Source: Candidatus Gastranaerophilales bacterium (GTDB lineage: Bacteria; Cyanobacteriota; Vampirovibrionia; Gastranaerophilales; Gastranaerophilaceae). Taken from it: 56,253 bases of DNA. Position numbers and translations under genes: made by a program. Location of the stretch: the NCBI GenBank assembly GCA_900770525.1, contig CAAHDT010000040.1, forward strand, positions 1 to 56,253, given 5' to 3'. Below are positions 35,314 to 44,317 of the stretch, piece by piece; within the stretch, counting starts at the first letter, position 1, and each line of letters starts with the position of its first letter. The notes beneath the pieces were generated by a model. The model saw only the letters and a list, made by a program, of their open reading frames with translations. It made no database searches and was not told where the DNA came from.

Positions 35314-36242
35314 TGAAATATGCTGTAAGATACTTAAAAAACACCTTTTACCCTTTAAATGTTCCTGAAAATGTAAGAGTTGAAGAAGGGCAACTGGTTC
35401 TTGTCAGAACAGATAAGGGGGAAGAAGCTTTAAAAGTTGAACTTGTAAACCCTGAGATTTCAAAACTCTGGGAACATTCTAAAAATAAGCCAATGCCGTT
35501 GCAGCTTATTAGAGTATTGAGTCAAAGAGATTTGCAGACATTGGATGATATAAAAAAAGAGGAAGTTTCTTCGTATTTTAAGTGTCAGGCTTTAATTAAA
35601 CAACATAAACTCGTGATGAACTTAGTGCAATGTAGAATTACTTTTGACAGACGAAAAATAACTTTTTACTATACTGCACCGGAAAGAGTTGATTTTAGAG
35701 CGCTATTAAAAGACTTAACTCAGGTTTTTACGCGTGTGAGAATTGATTTAAGACACATTGGTGTAAGAGATGAAACCTCTATTCTTGATGGTGTTGGAAT
35801 TTGTGGTCGACCGTTTTGTTGTTCATCTTTTTTGAGAAAATTTGCTACAATTAATGTTAAGTTAGCAAAAGATCAGGGAATGCCGATTGCTCCTGGAAAA
35901 ATTTCCGGAACTTGTGGGCGTTTGTTGTGCTGTTTAACTTATGAATATGCGAATTATATTGACGCTGCGAAGGGAATGCCACCGATTGGCTCTTCTGTCA
36001 TGACATCAGAAGGTTTGGGAAAAGTTTGTTACTTGCAGTTTATGAATGGAACTGTTGCCGTTAAAATGGAAGATGGAAAAATCAAAGAATTTCCGAAAAG
36101 CGATATTGAGATGGTTGATGCAGATGTTAACGTTGAAATCGATGTTCCTGCTATGAATAACGCTTATGCCGAAGAGAGTGATGGCTCTATTGATATCAAG
36201 CAATTAGAAGACGATAGAAACAGTTCAACAGGAAACGTATAA
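35313..36242 (+). CDS. ricT: PSP1-domain protein RicT (YaaT)
   Basis: A 309-residue protein with the PSP1 C-terminal domain. The cysteine clusters that bind Fe-S in the RicAFT complex are present: C164, C169, C170 and C201, C206, C207, in the repeated CGRxxCC pattern. In Bacillus RicT works with RicA and RicF in RNA processing and development; no ricA or ricF is visible here. The C-terminal 50 residues are acidic and variable. Translation is coupled to gpsA by a one-base overlap. Confidence 0.93.
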   Translation: MKYAVRYLKNTFYPLNVPENVRVEEGQLVLVRTDKGEEALKVELVNPEISKLWEHSKNKPMPLQLIRVLSQRDLQTLDDIKKEEVSSYFKCQALIKQHKLVMNLVQCRITFDRRKITFYYTAPERVDFRALLKDLTQVFTRVRIDLRHIGVRDETSILDGVGICGRPFCCSSFLRKFATINVKLAKDQGMPIAPGKISGTCGRLLCCLTYEYANYIDAAKGMPPIGSSVMTSEGLGKVCYLQFMNGTVAVKMEDGKIKEFPKSDIEMVDADVNVEIDVPAMNNAYAEESDGSIDIKQLEDDRNSSTGNV

Positions 36243-36343
36243 TTCAAAGAGTTTTTTCATTTTTTTGTATGACGTAAAATGAATTAAAATGCATTATACT
36301 AACATTGTGTTATAGGTATAGCCGATATGAAAGGAGCACATTA

Positions 36344-36790
36344 ATGAATAAGATAAAGATGTCAATGGTATCATTTGCGCTTGTTGCGGTAATTGGGAGT
36401 GGAGCATTTGCTGCCGGAAATGAGTTCGCCCCGTTAGATTTCAGCAATCCGACTTATACAAGCAGTAATAGTTCAACTGTTGTCGCAAGAACTGCGGCAA
36501 CTACAACAACTTCTGCAACATCAACTGCTACAACAAAGACTGTTCCTGCCGTAAATGTTGACCTCGTTGGAAATAAAAAAATGCAAAGTGCCATTACTGA
36601 ATTGGATAATGCTCAAGTTGAAGTCAGAAATGAATTGCTAGATTATAAAACAAAATATTCTGAAATTGATGCAAAATATACTTCAATAAAGGCTGAAAGA
36701 GCAAATATGGCAAAACAAGTTAGAGATACGGAAAAGAGAATTAAGCAACTAGATAAAGCTAAAGAAAAAATTAGAAAAAATATGATATAG
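36344..36790 (+). CDS. Secreted coiled-coil protein with Thr/Ser/Ala-rich linker
   Basis: A 148-residue protein with a clean Sec signal peptide (MNKIKM, hydrophobic core ~7-18, likely cut after AFA). A Ser/Thr/Ala-rich low-complexity linker (about 35-75) and a long charged coiled coil (about 85-147) follow. I do not recognise a family. It may be a periplasmic or envelope spacer protein. SD AAAGGAG is strong and fixes this start, 13 codons inside a longer frame. It stands alone, with its own TATACT-type promoter (about 36293) and a terminator. Confidence 0.8.
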   Translation: MNKIKMSMVSFALVAVIGSGAFAAGNEFAPLDFSNPTYTSSNSSTVVARTAATTTTSATSTATTKTVPAVNVDLVGNKKMQSAITELDNAQVEVRNELLDYKTKYSEIDAKYTSIKAERANMAKQVRDTEKRIKQLDKAKEKIRKNMI

Positions 36791-36802
36791 TTTTTAGATT
36801 TG

Positions 36803-36829
36803 ACGGCGGAGTGTTAGCTCCGCCGTTTA
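36803..36829 (+). terminator. Hairpin terminator after the secreted coiled-coil gene
   Basis: A perfect 9-bp GC-rich stem, ACGGCGGAG (36803-36811) with CTCCGCCGT (36818-36826). Only a short T-run follows. Confidence 0.7.
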
Positions 36830-36903
36830 GATGATAGTTGAAATCTTGCGTTTGGGACTTTTCTGTGGTATTAAATACCTAGAAAAATAGGAGAGAAAGA
36901 ATA

Positions 36904-37965
36904 GTGTTAGAATATTTTATAGGGTCATATTTCGTGACCATTGCCGGTGTCATCGGGGCTTATTTGTGGGGAAACCATGTCCAAGCAGGTACAGGAATTC
37001 AATGCGTTTTTATTGCATTAGTTCTTGGAATCTTGGAAGTTAGTTTGTCATTTGATAATGCGGTCGTAAACGCAATGAAATTAGAGAAAATGAGCGAAGT
37101 ATGGCGACATCGATTTATTACTTGGGGGATTCTAATTGCGGTGTTCGGTATGAGATTCTTATTTCCGTTACTCGTAGTTGCGATATTTGCTAAAATCAGT
37201 ATGTTAGAAGTATTTCACATCGCAACTTGTGATGTGGACAAGTACGCTTATTATTTACACCAAACCCACGCTCCTATTGTAACTTTCGGCGGATTATTCT
37301 TAATTATGCTATTTCTCAATTACTTTTTTGACCACAAAAAAGAAGTTCATTGGATTAAGCCTATAGAAATGCCACTTTCACATTTAGACCACCTAAAAGG
37401 TATTGAAATCGTCATTGCTTTAGCAGCGCTATTAGTAACACAAAATTATGTACCAACTGAACAAAAAGTTCACGTGCTAATTTCTGGTATTTGCGGGATT
37501 ATCACTTATCTGTTAATTGATGGGATTGCACATTTCCTTGAAAAACATGAAGAAATGCGTGCGGCAAAATGTGCAACACAATCTGTTGCTTGCGCAGGAT
37601 TAGTTAGTTTTATGTATTTGGAACTTATTGATGCTTCATTTTCATTAGACGGTGTCCTTGGAGCTTTTGCTCTTAGCAAAGATATCGTAATAATCACTAT
37701 TGGTTTATCAATAGGGGCAATGTTTGTACGTTCCTTAACCATAATGTTAGTTGAAAAGAAAACTCTTGCACAATTTTTATATTTAGAACACGGTGCTCAT
37801 TGGGCAATCGGAGCATTGGCGGCTTTAATGCTTGTGTCAACAGTGAGAGAAGTACCTGAAGTTATCACAGGACTAATTGGTTTAGTATTCATTGTTGCCG
37901 CATTCATATGCTCAATTATACATAACAAAAAATTAAAAGCTCAAGACGGGGCTGATAATGTTTAA
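36904..37965 (+). CDS. DUF475 (TerC-superfamily) membrane protein
   Basis: A 353-residue protein with about nine membrane helices. The two acidic TerC-type motifs are present: EVSLSFDNAVVNA near residue 45 and ELIDASFSLDGVLGA near 240. TerC-related proteins are linked to metal (especially manganese) export at the secretion machinery; DUF475 itself is not well defined. The start is GTG with SD AGGAG. No manganese-riboswitch-like leader was found upstream. It overlaps the following glycosyltransferase by eight bases. Confidence 0.88.
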   Translation: MLEYFIGSYFVTIAGVIGAYLWGNHVQAGTGIQCVFIALVLGILEVSLSFDNAVVNAMKLEKMSEVWRHRFITWGILIAVFGMRFLFPLLVVAIFAKISMLEVFHIATCDVDKYAYYLHQTHAPIVTFGGLFLIMLFLNYFFDHKKEVHWIKPIEMPLSHLDHLKGIEIVIALAALLVTQNYVPTEQKVHVLISGICGIITYLLIDGIAHFLEKHEEMRAAKCATQSVACAGLVSFMYLELIDASFSLDGVLGAFALSKDIVIITIGLSIGAMFVRSLTIMLVEKKTLAQFLYLEHGAHWAIGALAALMLVSTVREVPEVITGLIGLVFIVAAFICSIIHNKKLKAQDGADNV

Positions 37966-38860
37966 TATGCCACTTGTTAGCTTTGTTGTAACTTCTTATA
38001 ATTATGAAAAATTTATCGAACAAACATTAGATAGCATTGTTAATCAAAGCTATAAAAATTATGAGATAATTGTCGTTGATGATTGTTCGTCGGATAATTC
38101 TGTTTCTGTCATAGAGAGATTTATTGCCATAAATCAAGATAAAAGAATTACTCTAATTACACATAGCAAAAATAAGGGGCAACTTGCTTCAATGCTTGAC
38201 GGTTTACACATTGCACAAGGAGAATTTGTTTCGTTTGTCGATTCTGATGACGTAATTGTGAAGGAGTATACAAAAGCACATTTAAGAGTTCATATGGCAG
38301 AATGTGTTGCTTTTACATCTTCTCAAGTCATTGAAATTGATGAAAATAATACTATTCATACCACTCACTCAATATATTCTCCTCAAGAAAACATCGAAAA
38401 AGAACCTCCCAAACTTGAAAATATTTTGGATGTTGATATAGATAATATTAATTATAAAATTCTTAAAAATAAAAGATTTGGGGGATGGTTTTGGTCCCCA
38501 AACAGTAGTGCAATGTTTCGAAAATCTGCAATAGAGATTGTACTTAAATATAAATGGGTTGATAAATGGCGAATTTGTCCTGATAAATTTTTATTTAATT
38601 TTGCAAATCTCATCGGTGGATCCGCGATAATTTATGCCCCATTAGTTGGCTACAGAAGACACCAATCAAATGCCGGATGTGGGAATTATATATGCGGAAA
38701 TTCTAAATATCCATCAGACAAAACTTCTTTAAATAATTTGCGAAATAATCTTAAAATCAGACCTGAAACTTTGAAGTTCCTTATAGCAAATAAAAAAGAC
38801 TTTGTTGAGAAATTTGGTTCTCGCGGATATATGAAATTTTTGTTTAGAGTGATTTTGTAA
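37958..38860 (+). CDS. Family 2 glycosyltransferase
   Basis: A 300-residue GT-A enzyme. The nucleotide-sugar fold begins with VSFVVTSYNYEKFIEQTLDS, and the metal-binding DSDD lies at 95-98. No membrane helices are seen, so it is probably cytosolic or peripheral. The sugar and acceptor are unknown. It is isolated from any polysaccharide cluster and overlaps the DUF475 gene, which is odd for a wall or LPS glycosyltransferase and may point to protein glycosylation, though this is speculative. Confidence 0.9.
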   Translation: MFNMPLVSFVVTSYNYEKFIEQTLDSIVNQSYKNYEIIVVDDCSSDNSVSVIERFIAINQDKRITLITHSKNKGQLASMLDGLHIAQGEFVSFVDSDDVIVKEYTKAHLRVHMAECVAFTSSQVIEIDENNTIHTTHSIYSPQENIEKEPPKLENILDVDIDNINYKILKNKRFGGWFWSPNSSAMFRKSAIEIVLKYKWVDKWRICPDKFLFNFANLIGGSAIIYAPLVGYRRHQSNAGCGNYICGNSKYPSDKTSLNNLRNNLKIRPETLKFLIANKKDFVEKFGSRGYMKFLFRVIL

Positions 38861-38973
38861 ACATTTGTTACATAAAACCTTTAAATTTTTAAAGATTTTT
38901 GACGAATATGCCGTTAATACGAGTAATAATAGGACTTAATTGTTACTAAGTATTGAAAGGATACGTAAGACAA

Positions 38974-40734
38974 ATGGGATTGGCGGCATCACAAGCAAGA
39001 TTTCTAGCCATAACTTCCAGAAAGGCAAGTTGTGAACTTCAATCACAACAAATTGCCCAACAGAGGTTGTCATTGTCGCGTGATATGGAAGACATATCAC
39101 AAACCTATTACGATGCCTTGAATCAAACCAATTTGGTTTGGGATCCTGATGGTTCTGGTGATACTTTATATGAATTATCATACGGATTAATGATGGAACC
39201 ATCAGATTTGAATGATTATACCCCATATATGTTATCAAGAAGCGACGGCAAGATTGCCCTAAACTCTAAAATGGCTGCTGCTGCTAAAGCTGCAGGTATT
39301 CCTGATAGCGGTTTTAGCGGTTCCGCAACAGAAAAAGCTGAATTGTTCGCAAAATTTATAGAACAAATGCAAGGTAACAAAGCGATTAAGTTACCGCCAT
39401 CAACTAATACATTGACATATGTTACTGATGCAGGGCTTGGGGGAGAACTTCTTGGTAAAGAAGTTGCCAATAATATGGGCTTAACCTCAATGATTAGTTA
39501 TATTGATACTGTTATTGACGGCAAAGAAAAGAATGCTTATGCAGAAAATTCATTCTATTACAAACAAGCTGAAGCAATGACATTTGATTTTTCTGCGGAT
39601 ACTTTAAGCAATATCAAAACATCATCAGGACAAAAAGCTTGGAAAGACAATGAACTCTCAACGAAATGGGATTCTAACGGAACAGGTATTTACCAAAATG
39701 GAACATATGATAACAGTTCGTTCACAATTGCAGATTTATTAAATAACGACATTACTTTGTGGACTACGCAATCATTAGACAGAACTGCAGCGGATGTATT
39801 TAGAAATAATATTGAATCTGTAATCAAAAACGGAGCAGATAATGGTACTTTTTCAACACTTATTAATAAATCAGTTGAAGACTGGTATCCGGACTTTGCG
39901 AACCAATCCTCATCCGTTAAATCTATGTTGAAATTCTTTGACCAAATTGCAAAGGGTATGTATTCTTTATTAATGCCTGATAATCCGAATGATCAAGCAA
40001 TTAACGCATACTATATAGCATTAAATAATACTATTGATAGATTATGTGATTCAAAGTCTGCTGGACATGTATTCTTAAAAGGTCAAAAATCAACACAATC
40101 TGCAATATCTAATGCTCAAGCTCTTAACTGTTGGAGCACTATAAACGGTTGTAGCGCAATTAGCTTGTCTAACCTTACCGAAGCGTTCTTGACAGAATTC
40201 GTTAACGGAATGAATAACTTTGAAGGAGATTATCAAGTTAATGATACTGTCAAAAATTCATACTATATAACAGATGACGCTTCATTTATTTATACAGTAA
40301 ATACAAACCAACCAAAAGATGAAGAAAACGAATATTTGTACTTGTCTGAATTTTATAGCGTAATGTTTAACAACTTATGTCAAAACGGTTGGTACGAAAA
40401 CGAATACGTCGATGATGAAGATTATATAAACAACTCTGTTAAAAATGGTCAACTTTTTGTCGTATCAAAAGGTTCAGATAATTACTTTTATCAGGAAAGA
40501 TACGTCAACATTAGTGGTGGACACATTATGGAAAACACTGATAATGACGCTATTACAAACGCAGAACGAGAATACACTTCTAAGAAAAATAAAATTAACT
40601 ATAAAGATGAACAACTAGAAATTGAAGCAAAACAATTGGATGCCGAAATTTCCGCCTTATCAACTGAATATGATACTGTTAAAAGTTTGATTTCCAAGAA
40701 TATAGAAAAAACGTTTACCCTGTTCAATAACTAA
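38974..40734 (+). CDS. Large protein with flagellin-like architecture (helical ends, variable Asn/Ser-rich centre)
   Basis: A 586-residue protein beginning MGLAASQARFLAIT. Residues 1-55 are an amphipathic helix rich in Gln/Ser/Arg. The long middle (about 60-520) is Asn/Asp/Ser/Thr-rich and looks beta-structured. The last ~60 residues (after NAEREYTSKK) are again a heptad-like helix ending in EKTFTLFNN. Conserved terminal helices around a variable centre is the plan of flagellins and hook-type proteins, but I see no true flagellin motif and no flagellar genes. There is no signal peptide. I recall similar MGL-AASQARFL proteins from gut Melainabacteria. SD AAAGGA is 12-13 bases before the ATG. 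Confidence 0.72.
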   Translation: MGLAASQARFLAITSRKASCELQSQQIAQQRLSLSRDMEDISQTYYDALNQTNLVWDPDGSGDTLYELSYGLMMEPSDLNDYTPYMLSRSDGKIALNSKMAAAAKAAGIPDSGFSGSATEKAELFAKFIEQMQGNKAIKLPPSTNTLTYVTDAGLGGELLGKEVANNMGLTSMISYIDTVIDGKEKNAYAENSFYYKQAEAMTFDFSADTLSNIKTSSGQKAWKDNELSTKWDSNGTGIYQNGTYDNSSFTIADLLNNDITLWTTQSLDRTAADVFRNNIESVIKNGADNGTFSTLINKSVEDWYPDFANQSSSVKSMLKFFDQIAKGMYSLLMPDNPNDQAINAYYIALNNTIDRLCDSKSAGHVFLKGQKSTQSAISNAQALNCWSTINGCSAISLSNLTEAFLTEFVNGMNNFEGDYQVNDTVKNSYYITDDASFIYTVNTNQPKDEENEYLYLSEFYSVMFNNLCQNGWYENEYVDDEDYINNSVKNGQLFVVSKGSDNYFYQERYVNISGGHIMENTDNDAITNAEREYTSKKNKINYKDEQLEIEAKQLDAEISALSTEYDTVKSLISKNIEKTFTLFNN

Positions 40735-40765
40735 ATTTAAAAATATCTTATATAAAAAGTAAAAA

Positions 40766-40793
40766 CAAGGAGCTACCAATTGATAGCTCCTTG
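40766..40793. terminator. Terminator of adhE (also serves the 38974 gene)
   Basis: A perfect 10-bp stem, CAAGGAGCTA (40766-40775) with TAGCTCCTTG (40784-40793). On the minus strand it is followed by TTTTTACTTTTT, and on the plus strand by a weaker T-rich run. Confidence 0.85.
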
Positions 40794-40819
40794 AATGTTT
40801 TTGTTATTTGGTTGAATTA

Positions 40820-43501
40820 CTATTTTTTATCAGTTGCATAGTAATCTCTTACAACGCCGTTGAATGCATCGATGTAAATAGCCTTGATATCTTCCATTAG
40901 AGGATATGCAGGGTTTGCACCAGTACATTGGTCATCAAATGCAAGTTCAACCATTTCATCCAATTTTTCATTGAATTCAGCTTCAGAAACACCAAATTCT
41001 TTAATTGAGAATGGTAAGTTGATTTTCTTCATCAAATCTTCAATAGCCTTGATGTATAATTCAACTTTTTCATCATCATTCTTTCCGCCTAAGCCAAGTT
41101 CGTCAGCAATTTGACCATATTTAGCTTTTGCGTTAGGAAATTTGTATTGAGGGAAGATCGCCTGTTTCTTAGGACAATCTACCGCGTTGTATTTGATAAC
41201 TTGTCTGAATAACAATGCGTTAGCAACACCGTGAGGTACGTGGAACATTGCACCAAGTTTGTGAGCCATTGAGTGGCACAAACCTAAGAATGAGTTAGCA
41301 AATGCCATACCTGCAATTGTTGCTGCATAGTGGATTTTTTCTCTTGCAATCGGATCATTTGCACCTTCGTTGTATGATCTTTCTAAGTATCTGAAGATTA
41401 ACTTAGCTGCTTCCAAAGCATTTGAGTTTGTGAAGTTTGTAGCCATACAAGATACATATGCTTCTGTTGCGTGAACTAATGCGTCAATACCTGATGCAGC
41501 AGTTAAGCCTTTAGGCATACCATCTACGAAGTTAGGGTCGATGATTGACATATTAGGTGTCAATGCGTAGTCTGCAATCGCATATTTTACGTGAGTTTCA
41601 TCATCTGTAATGATTGCAAATGGTGTAACTTCTGAACCTGTACCTGATGTTGTAGGGATTGCAACCATTGTTGCTTTCTTTCCTAATTCAGGGATTTTAC
41701 AAATTCTTTTTCTGATATCCAAGAATCTCATTGCGATATCTTCAAAGTTTGTATCAGGTTGTTCGTATAATAACCACATAATCTTAGCAGCATCCATTGG
41801 AGAACCACCACCTAATGAAATGATTACATCAGGTTCAAACGGTTTCATAATATCCATAGCTTGGTTAATTGTTGACAATGTTGGATCAGGTTTAACATCG
41901 AAGAATACTTCGTGGTCAATACCGATTTCATCCAAAACTTTAATAATGTTGTCAACAGCACCTGAGTTGAACAAGAATCTATCTGTTACGATGAATGCAC
42001 GTTTTTTGCCTTCAAGTTCACGAAGAGCTAGATCAACAGCGCCTCTTTTGAAGTAAACTTTTGGCGGAACTTTGAACCAAAGCATATTTTCTCTCCTTTC
42101 AGCAACTGTTTTGTAGTTCAACAAGTTTTCAACACCGATATTACCTGATACAGCGTTTTTACCCCAAGAACCACAACCTAATGAAAGAGATGGTTCAAGT
42201 TTGAAGTTAAACAAGTCGCCGATACCGCCTAATGCTGAAGGTGAGTTAATCAATACTCTGCAAGCTGGCATCATGTTAGCGTATCTGTCAATTCTTTCTT
42301 GACTTCTTGCATCTGTGTAAAGGTCTGCTGTGTGCCCTGCACCACCTTTAGAAACTAATTCTAAAGCAACTTGTGCAGCAGCTTCAAAATCTTTTGCTCT
42401 GTACATAGTCAAGATTGGTGACAATTTTTCTCTTGAGAATGGATCTTCCCAATCAACTGTAGGTCTTTCAGCTAACAAAATTTTTGCAGTTTTTGGAATT
42501 TCAAATCCTGATAGTTTTGCAATGTTATATGCGCTTTGACCTACGATGTCAGGGTGAGCTGTTCCACGTTTAGGATCAATGAACGGAAGGTCAATCATTT
42601 TCTTTTCTTCAGAAGAGTTTAGTAAGTATGCACCTCTGTAGATGAATTCTTTCTTAACAGCTTCATAAATTTCGTCAACAACAACAACTGATTGTTCAGA
42701 TGCACAAATCATACCGTTATCGAATGTTTTTGACATAAGGATTGAAGAAACAGCCATTTGAATATCAGCAGTTTCATCAATTAAAGCACAAGCGTTACCA
42801 GGTCCAACACCTAATGCAGGGTTACCTGATGAGTAAGCTGCTTTAACCATTCCAGGACCACCTGTAGCTAAGATACAAGCGATGCTAGGGTGTTGCATCA
42901 ATTGGCTTGACAATTCGATTGAAGGAACATCAATCCAACCGATAATATCTTCTGGAGCACCAGCTTTAACAGCAGCTTCTAACACGATTTTAGCAGCTTC
43001 GATTGTTGATTTAGTAGCTCTAGGGTGTGGTGAAAAGATGATTGCGTTTCTTGTTTTCAAAGCGATTAAAGATTTGAAAATTGCAGTTGAAGTAGGGTTT
43101 GTTGTAGGTACGATACCTGCAATAACTCCAAGAGGTTCTGCAACAACTTTAATACCGTTTGCTTTATCTTCTTTAATAACACCACAAGTTTTAGCTCTTT
43201 TGTGTTTGTTGTAGATGTATTCTGATGCAAAGTGGTTCTTGATGATTTTGTCTTCAAGAACGCCCATGCCTGTTTCTTCTATAGCTAATCTAGCTAGAGG
43301 AATACGAGCTTTGTCAGCGGCTGTAGCTGCTGCTTTAAAAATTGCATCAACTTGTTCTTGAGTGTAAGTAGCGTAAATTTTTTGCGCTTTTTTTACACGT
43401 TCAATTAGCAATTCTAATTGTTCTGCGCTGTCAACTAATTTTGAAGAGCTGTTTAAAGCTTTTTCCAAATTGTCAACATTTTTTTTGTTCTTAGTTGTCA
43501 T
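40820..43501 (-). CDS. adhE: Bifunctional aldehyde-alcohol dehydrogenase
   Basis: An 893-residue fusion of normal length. The N-terminal aldehyde dehydrogenase half (about 20-440) has the catalytic Cys in GMICASEQS. A linker leads to an iron-dependent alcohol dehydrogenase half (about 460-885) with GGGSPMDAAK and the metal-binding histidines in GLCHSMAHKLGAMFHVPHG. It converts acetyl-CoA to ethanol with two NADH, closing the redox balance of fermentation, and typically forms spirosome filaments. SD AAGGAG precedes the ATG. A Rex-like operator sits at its promoter. Confidence 0.98.
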   Translation of the reverse strand: MTTKNKKNVDNLEKALNSSSKLVDSAEQLELLIERVKKAQKIYATYTQEQVDAIFKAAATAADKARIPLARLAIEETGMGVLEDKIIKNHFASEYIYNKHKRAKTCGVIKEDKANGIKVVAEPLGVIAGIVPTTNPTSTAIFKSLIALKTRNAIIFSPHPRATKSTIEAAKIVLEAAVKAGAPEDIIGWIDVPSIELSSQLMQHPSIACILATGGPGMVKAAYSSGNPALGVGPGNACALIDETADIQMAVSSILMSKTFDNGMICASEQSVVVVDEIYEAVKKEFIYRGAYLLNSSEEKKMIDLPFIDPKRGTAHPDIVGQSAYNIAKLSGFEIPKTAKILLAERPTVDWEDPFSREKLSPILTMYRAKDFEAAAQVALELVSKGGAGHTADLYTDARSQERIDRYANMMPACRVLINSPSALGGIGDLFNFKLEPSLSLGCGSWGKNAVSGNIGVENLLNYKTVAERRENMLWFKVPPKVYFKRGAVDLALRELEGKKRAFIVTDRFLFNSGAVDNIIKVLDEIGIDHEVFFDVKPDPTLSTINQAMDIMKPFEPDVIISLGGGSPMDAAKIMWLLYEQPDTNFEDIAMRFLDIRKRICKIPELGKKATMVAIPTTSGTGSEVTPFAIITDDETHVKYAIADYALTPNMSIIDPNFVDGMPKGLTAASGIDALVHATEAYVSCMATNFTNSNALEAAKLIFRYLERSYNEGANDPIAREKIHYAATIAGMAFANSFLGLCHSMAHKLGAMFHVPHGVANALLFRQVIKYNAVDCPKKQAIFPQYKFPNAKAKYGQIADELGLGGKNDDEKVELYIKAIEDLMKKINLPFSIKEFGVSEAEFNEKLDEMVELAFDDQCTGANPAYPLMEDIKAIYIDAFNGVVRDYYATDKK

Positions 43502-43598
43502 AAGTTTTTCTCCTTTTTATAACAAATTTGTTTAGATTAAATTTTTCTTATTAAGGTGAAAATATTCTCCAATAAAGTGTGTTGAAGATTTTTGGTAT

Positions 43599-43616
43599 TC
43601 GTGAATAATTTCACAA
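43599..43616 (-). promoter_or_regulatory. Rex-type operator upstream of adhE
   Basis: On the minus strand the sequence is TTGTGA-AATTAT-TCACGA, matching the Rex box TTGTGAN6TCACAA except for one base. It begins a few bases after the adhE -10 box, overlapping the expected transcription start. Rex senses NADH/NAD+ and typically represses adhE when NADH is low. No rex gene lies in the window. Confidence 0.75.
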
Positions 43617-43620
43617 TCAC

Positions 43621-43649
43621 ATTTTAGCGCAAATAAAATTAAAAAGCAA
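43621..43649 (-). promoter_or_regulatory. Promoter of adhE
   Basis: On the minus strand: TTGCTT (43649-43644), exactly 17 bases, then TAAAAT (43626-43621). The leader before the ATG is about 110 bases. Confidence 0.7.
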
Positions 43650-43756
43650 GTGTAATATTTACAATCTTTATACAAATTTAATATAGAAATTTTAGGCTGT
43701 TTTTCGTGTTTTTTACTATAGTTTATGTGTTGTAATGTATATTAAAATATTATTCG

Positions 43757-43765
43757 TGTTATACT
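43757..43765 (+). promoter_or_regulatory. Leaderless-type extended -10 of smpB
   Basis: TGTTATACT, followed by exactly six bases and the smpB ATG at 43772. No convincing -35 and no SD are present. Confidence 0.6.
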
Positions 43766-43771
43766 AAATTT

Positions 43772-44224
43772 ATGGAAAGAAAAGTAATCACGACAAACAG
43801 AAAAGCATTTCACGATTTTCTTATATTTGACAAGTATGAAGCAGGTATTGTTTTAACCGGTACTGAAATTAAATCTATCAGAAAAAGCGCTATAAATTTG
43901 AAAGATAGTTTCTGCAAGATTGAAGATAACGAGGTTTTTTTATATAACTGTCATATTTCGCCTTATGAACAAGGTAACAGATTTAATCATGAGGCAGAGC
44001 GTACCAGAAAACTTTTGTTAACCAAAAAAGAAATCTTAAAAATGCAAAACAAAGTTAAGCAGGACGGATACACAATTGTTCCGTTAGAAGTTTATATCCA
44101 AAAGGGTTTTGCAAAAATTCAAATAGGGCTTGCAAAAGGTAAAAAACTTCACGACAAGCGTGATTCTATAGCTAAAAAAGACCAAAAAAGAGAAATGGAC
44201 AGAGCTGCAAAGTTAAGATATTAA
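43772..44224 (+). CDS. smpB: SsrA-binding protein
   Basis: A 150-residue protein of standard length. The oligonucleotide-binding barrel includes LTGTEIKSIRKS, and a basic C-terminal tail (KGKKLHDKRDSIAKKDQKR region) enters the ribosomal decoding channel. SmpB brings tmRNA to stalled ribosomes for trans-translation. The tmRNA gene was not seen in this window. The ATG has no SD and lies six bases after the -10 box, so the message is probably leaderless. Confidence 0.97.
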   Translation: MERKVITTNRKAFHDFLIFDKYEAGIVLTGTEIKSIRKSAINLKDSFCKIEDNEVFLYNCHISPYEQGNRFNHEAERTRKLLLTKKEILKMQNKVKQDGYTIVPLEVYIQKGFAKIQIGLAKGKKLHDKRDSIAKKDQKREMDRAAKLRY

Positions 44225-44251
44225 TGTTAAAAATTTGCAAACCTGTTTTCT

Positions 44252-44279
44252 TTGATATAAAATGTGAATGTAATATATT
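44252..44279 (+). promoter_or_regulatory. Promoter of the accD unit
   Basis: TTGATA (44252-44257), a 16-base spacer and TATATT (44274-44279). It lies 38 bases before the accD ATG. Confidence 0.6.
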
Positions 44280-44317
44280 TGATTAGAAATTAGAATTGTT
44301 TAGTAGGGATATTATTT

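Noticed and set aside
36830..36903. Possible yybP-ykoY manganese riboswitch before the DUF475/TerC-like gene
   Set aside because: Only about 75 bases are available and the conserved core of that riboswitch is not visible.
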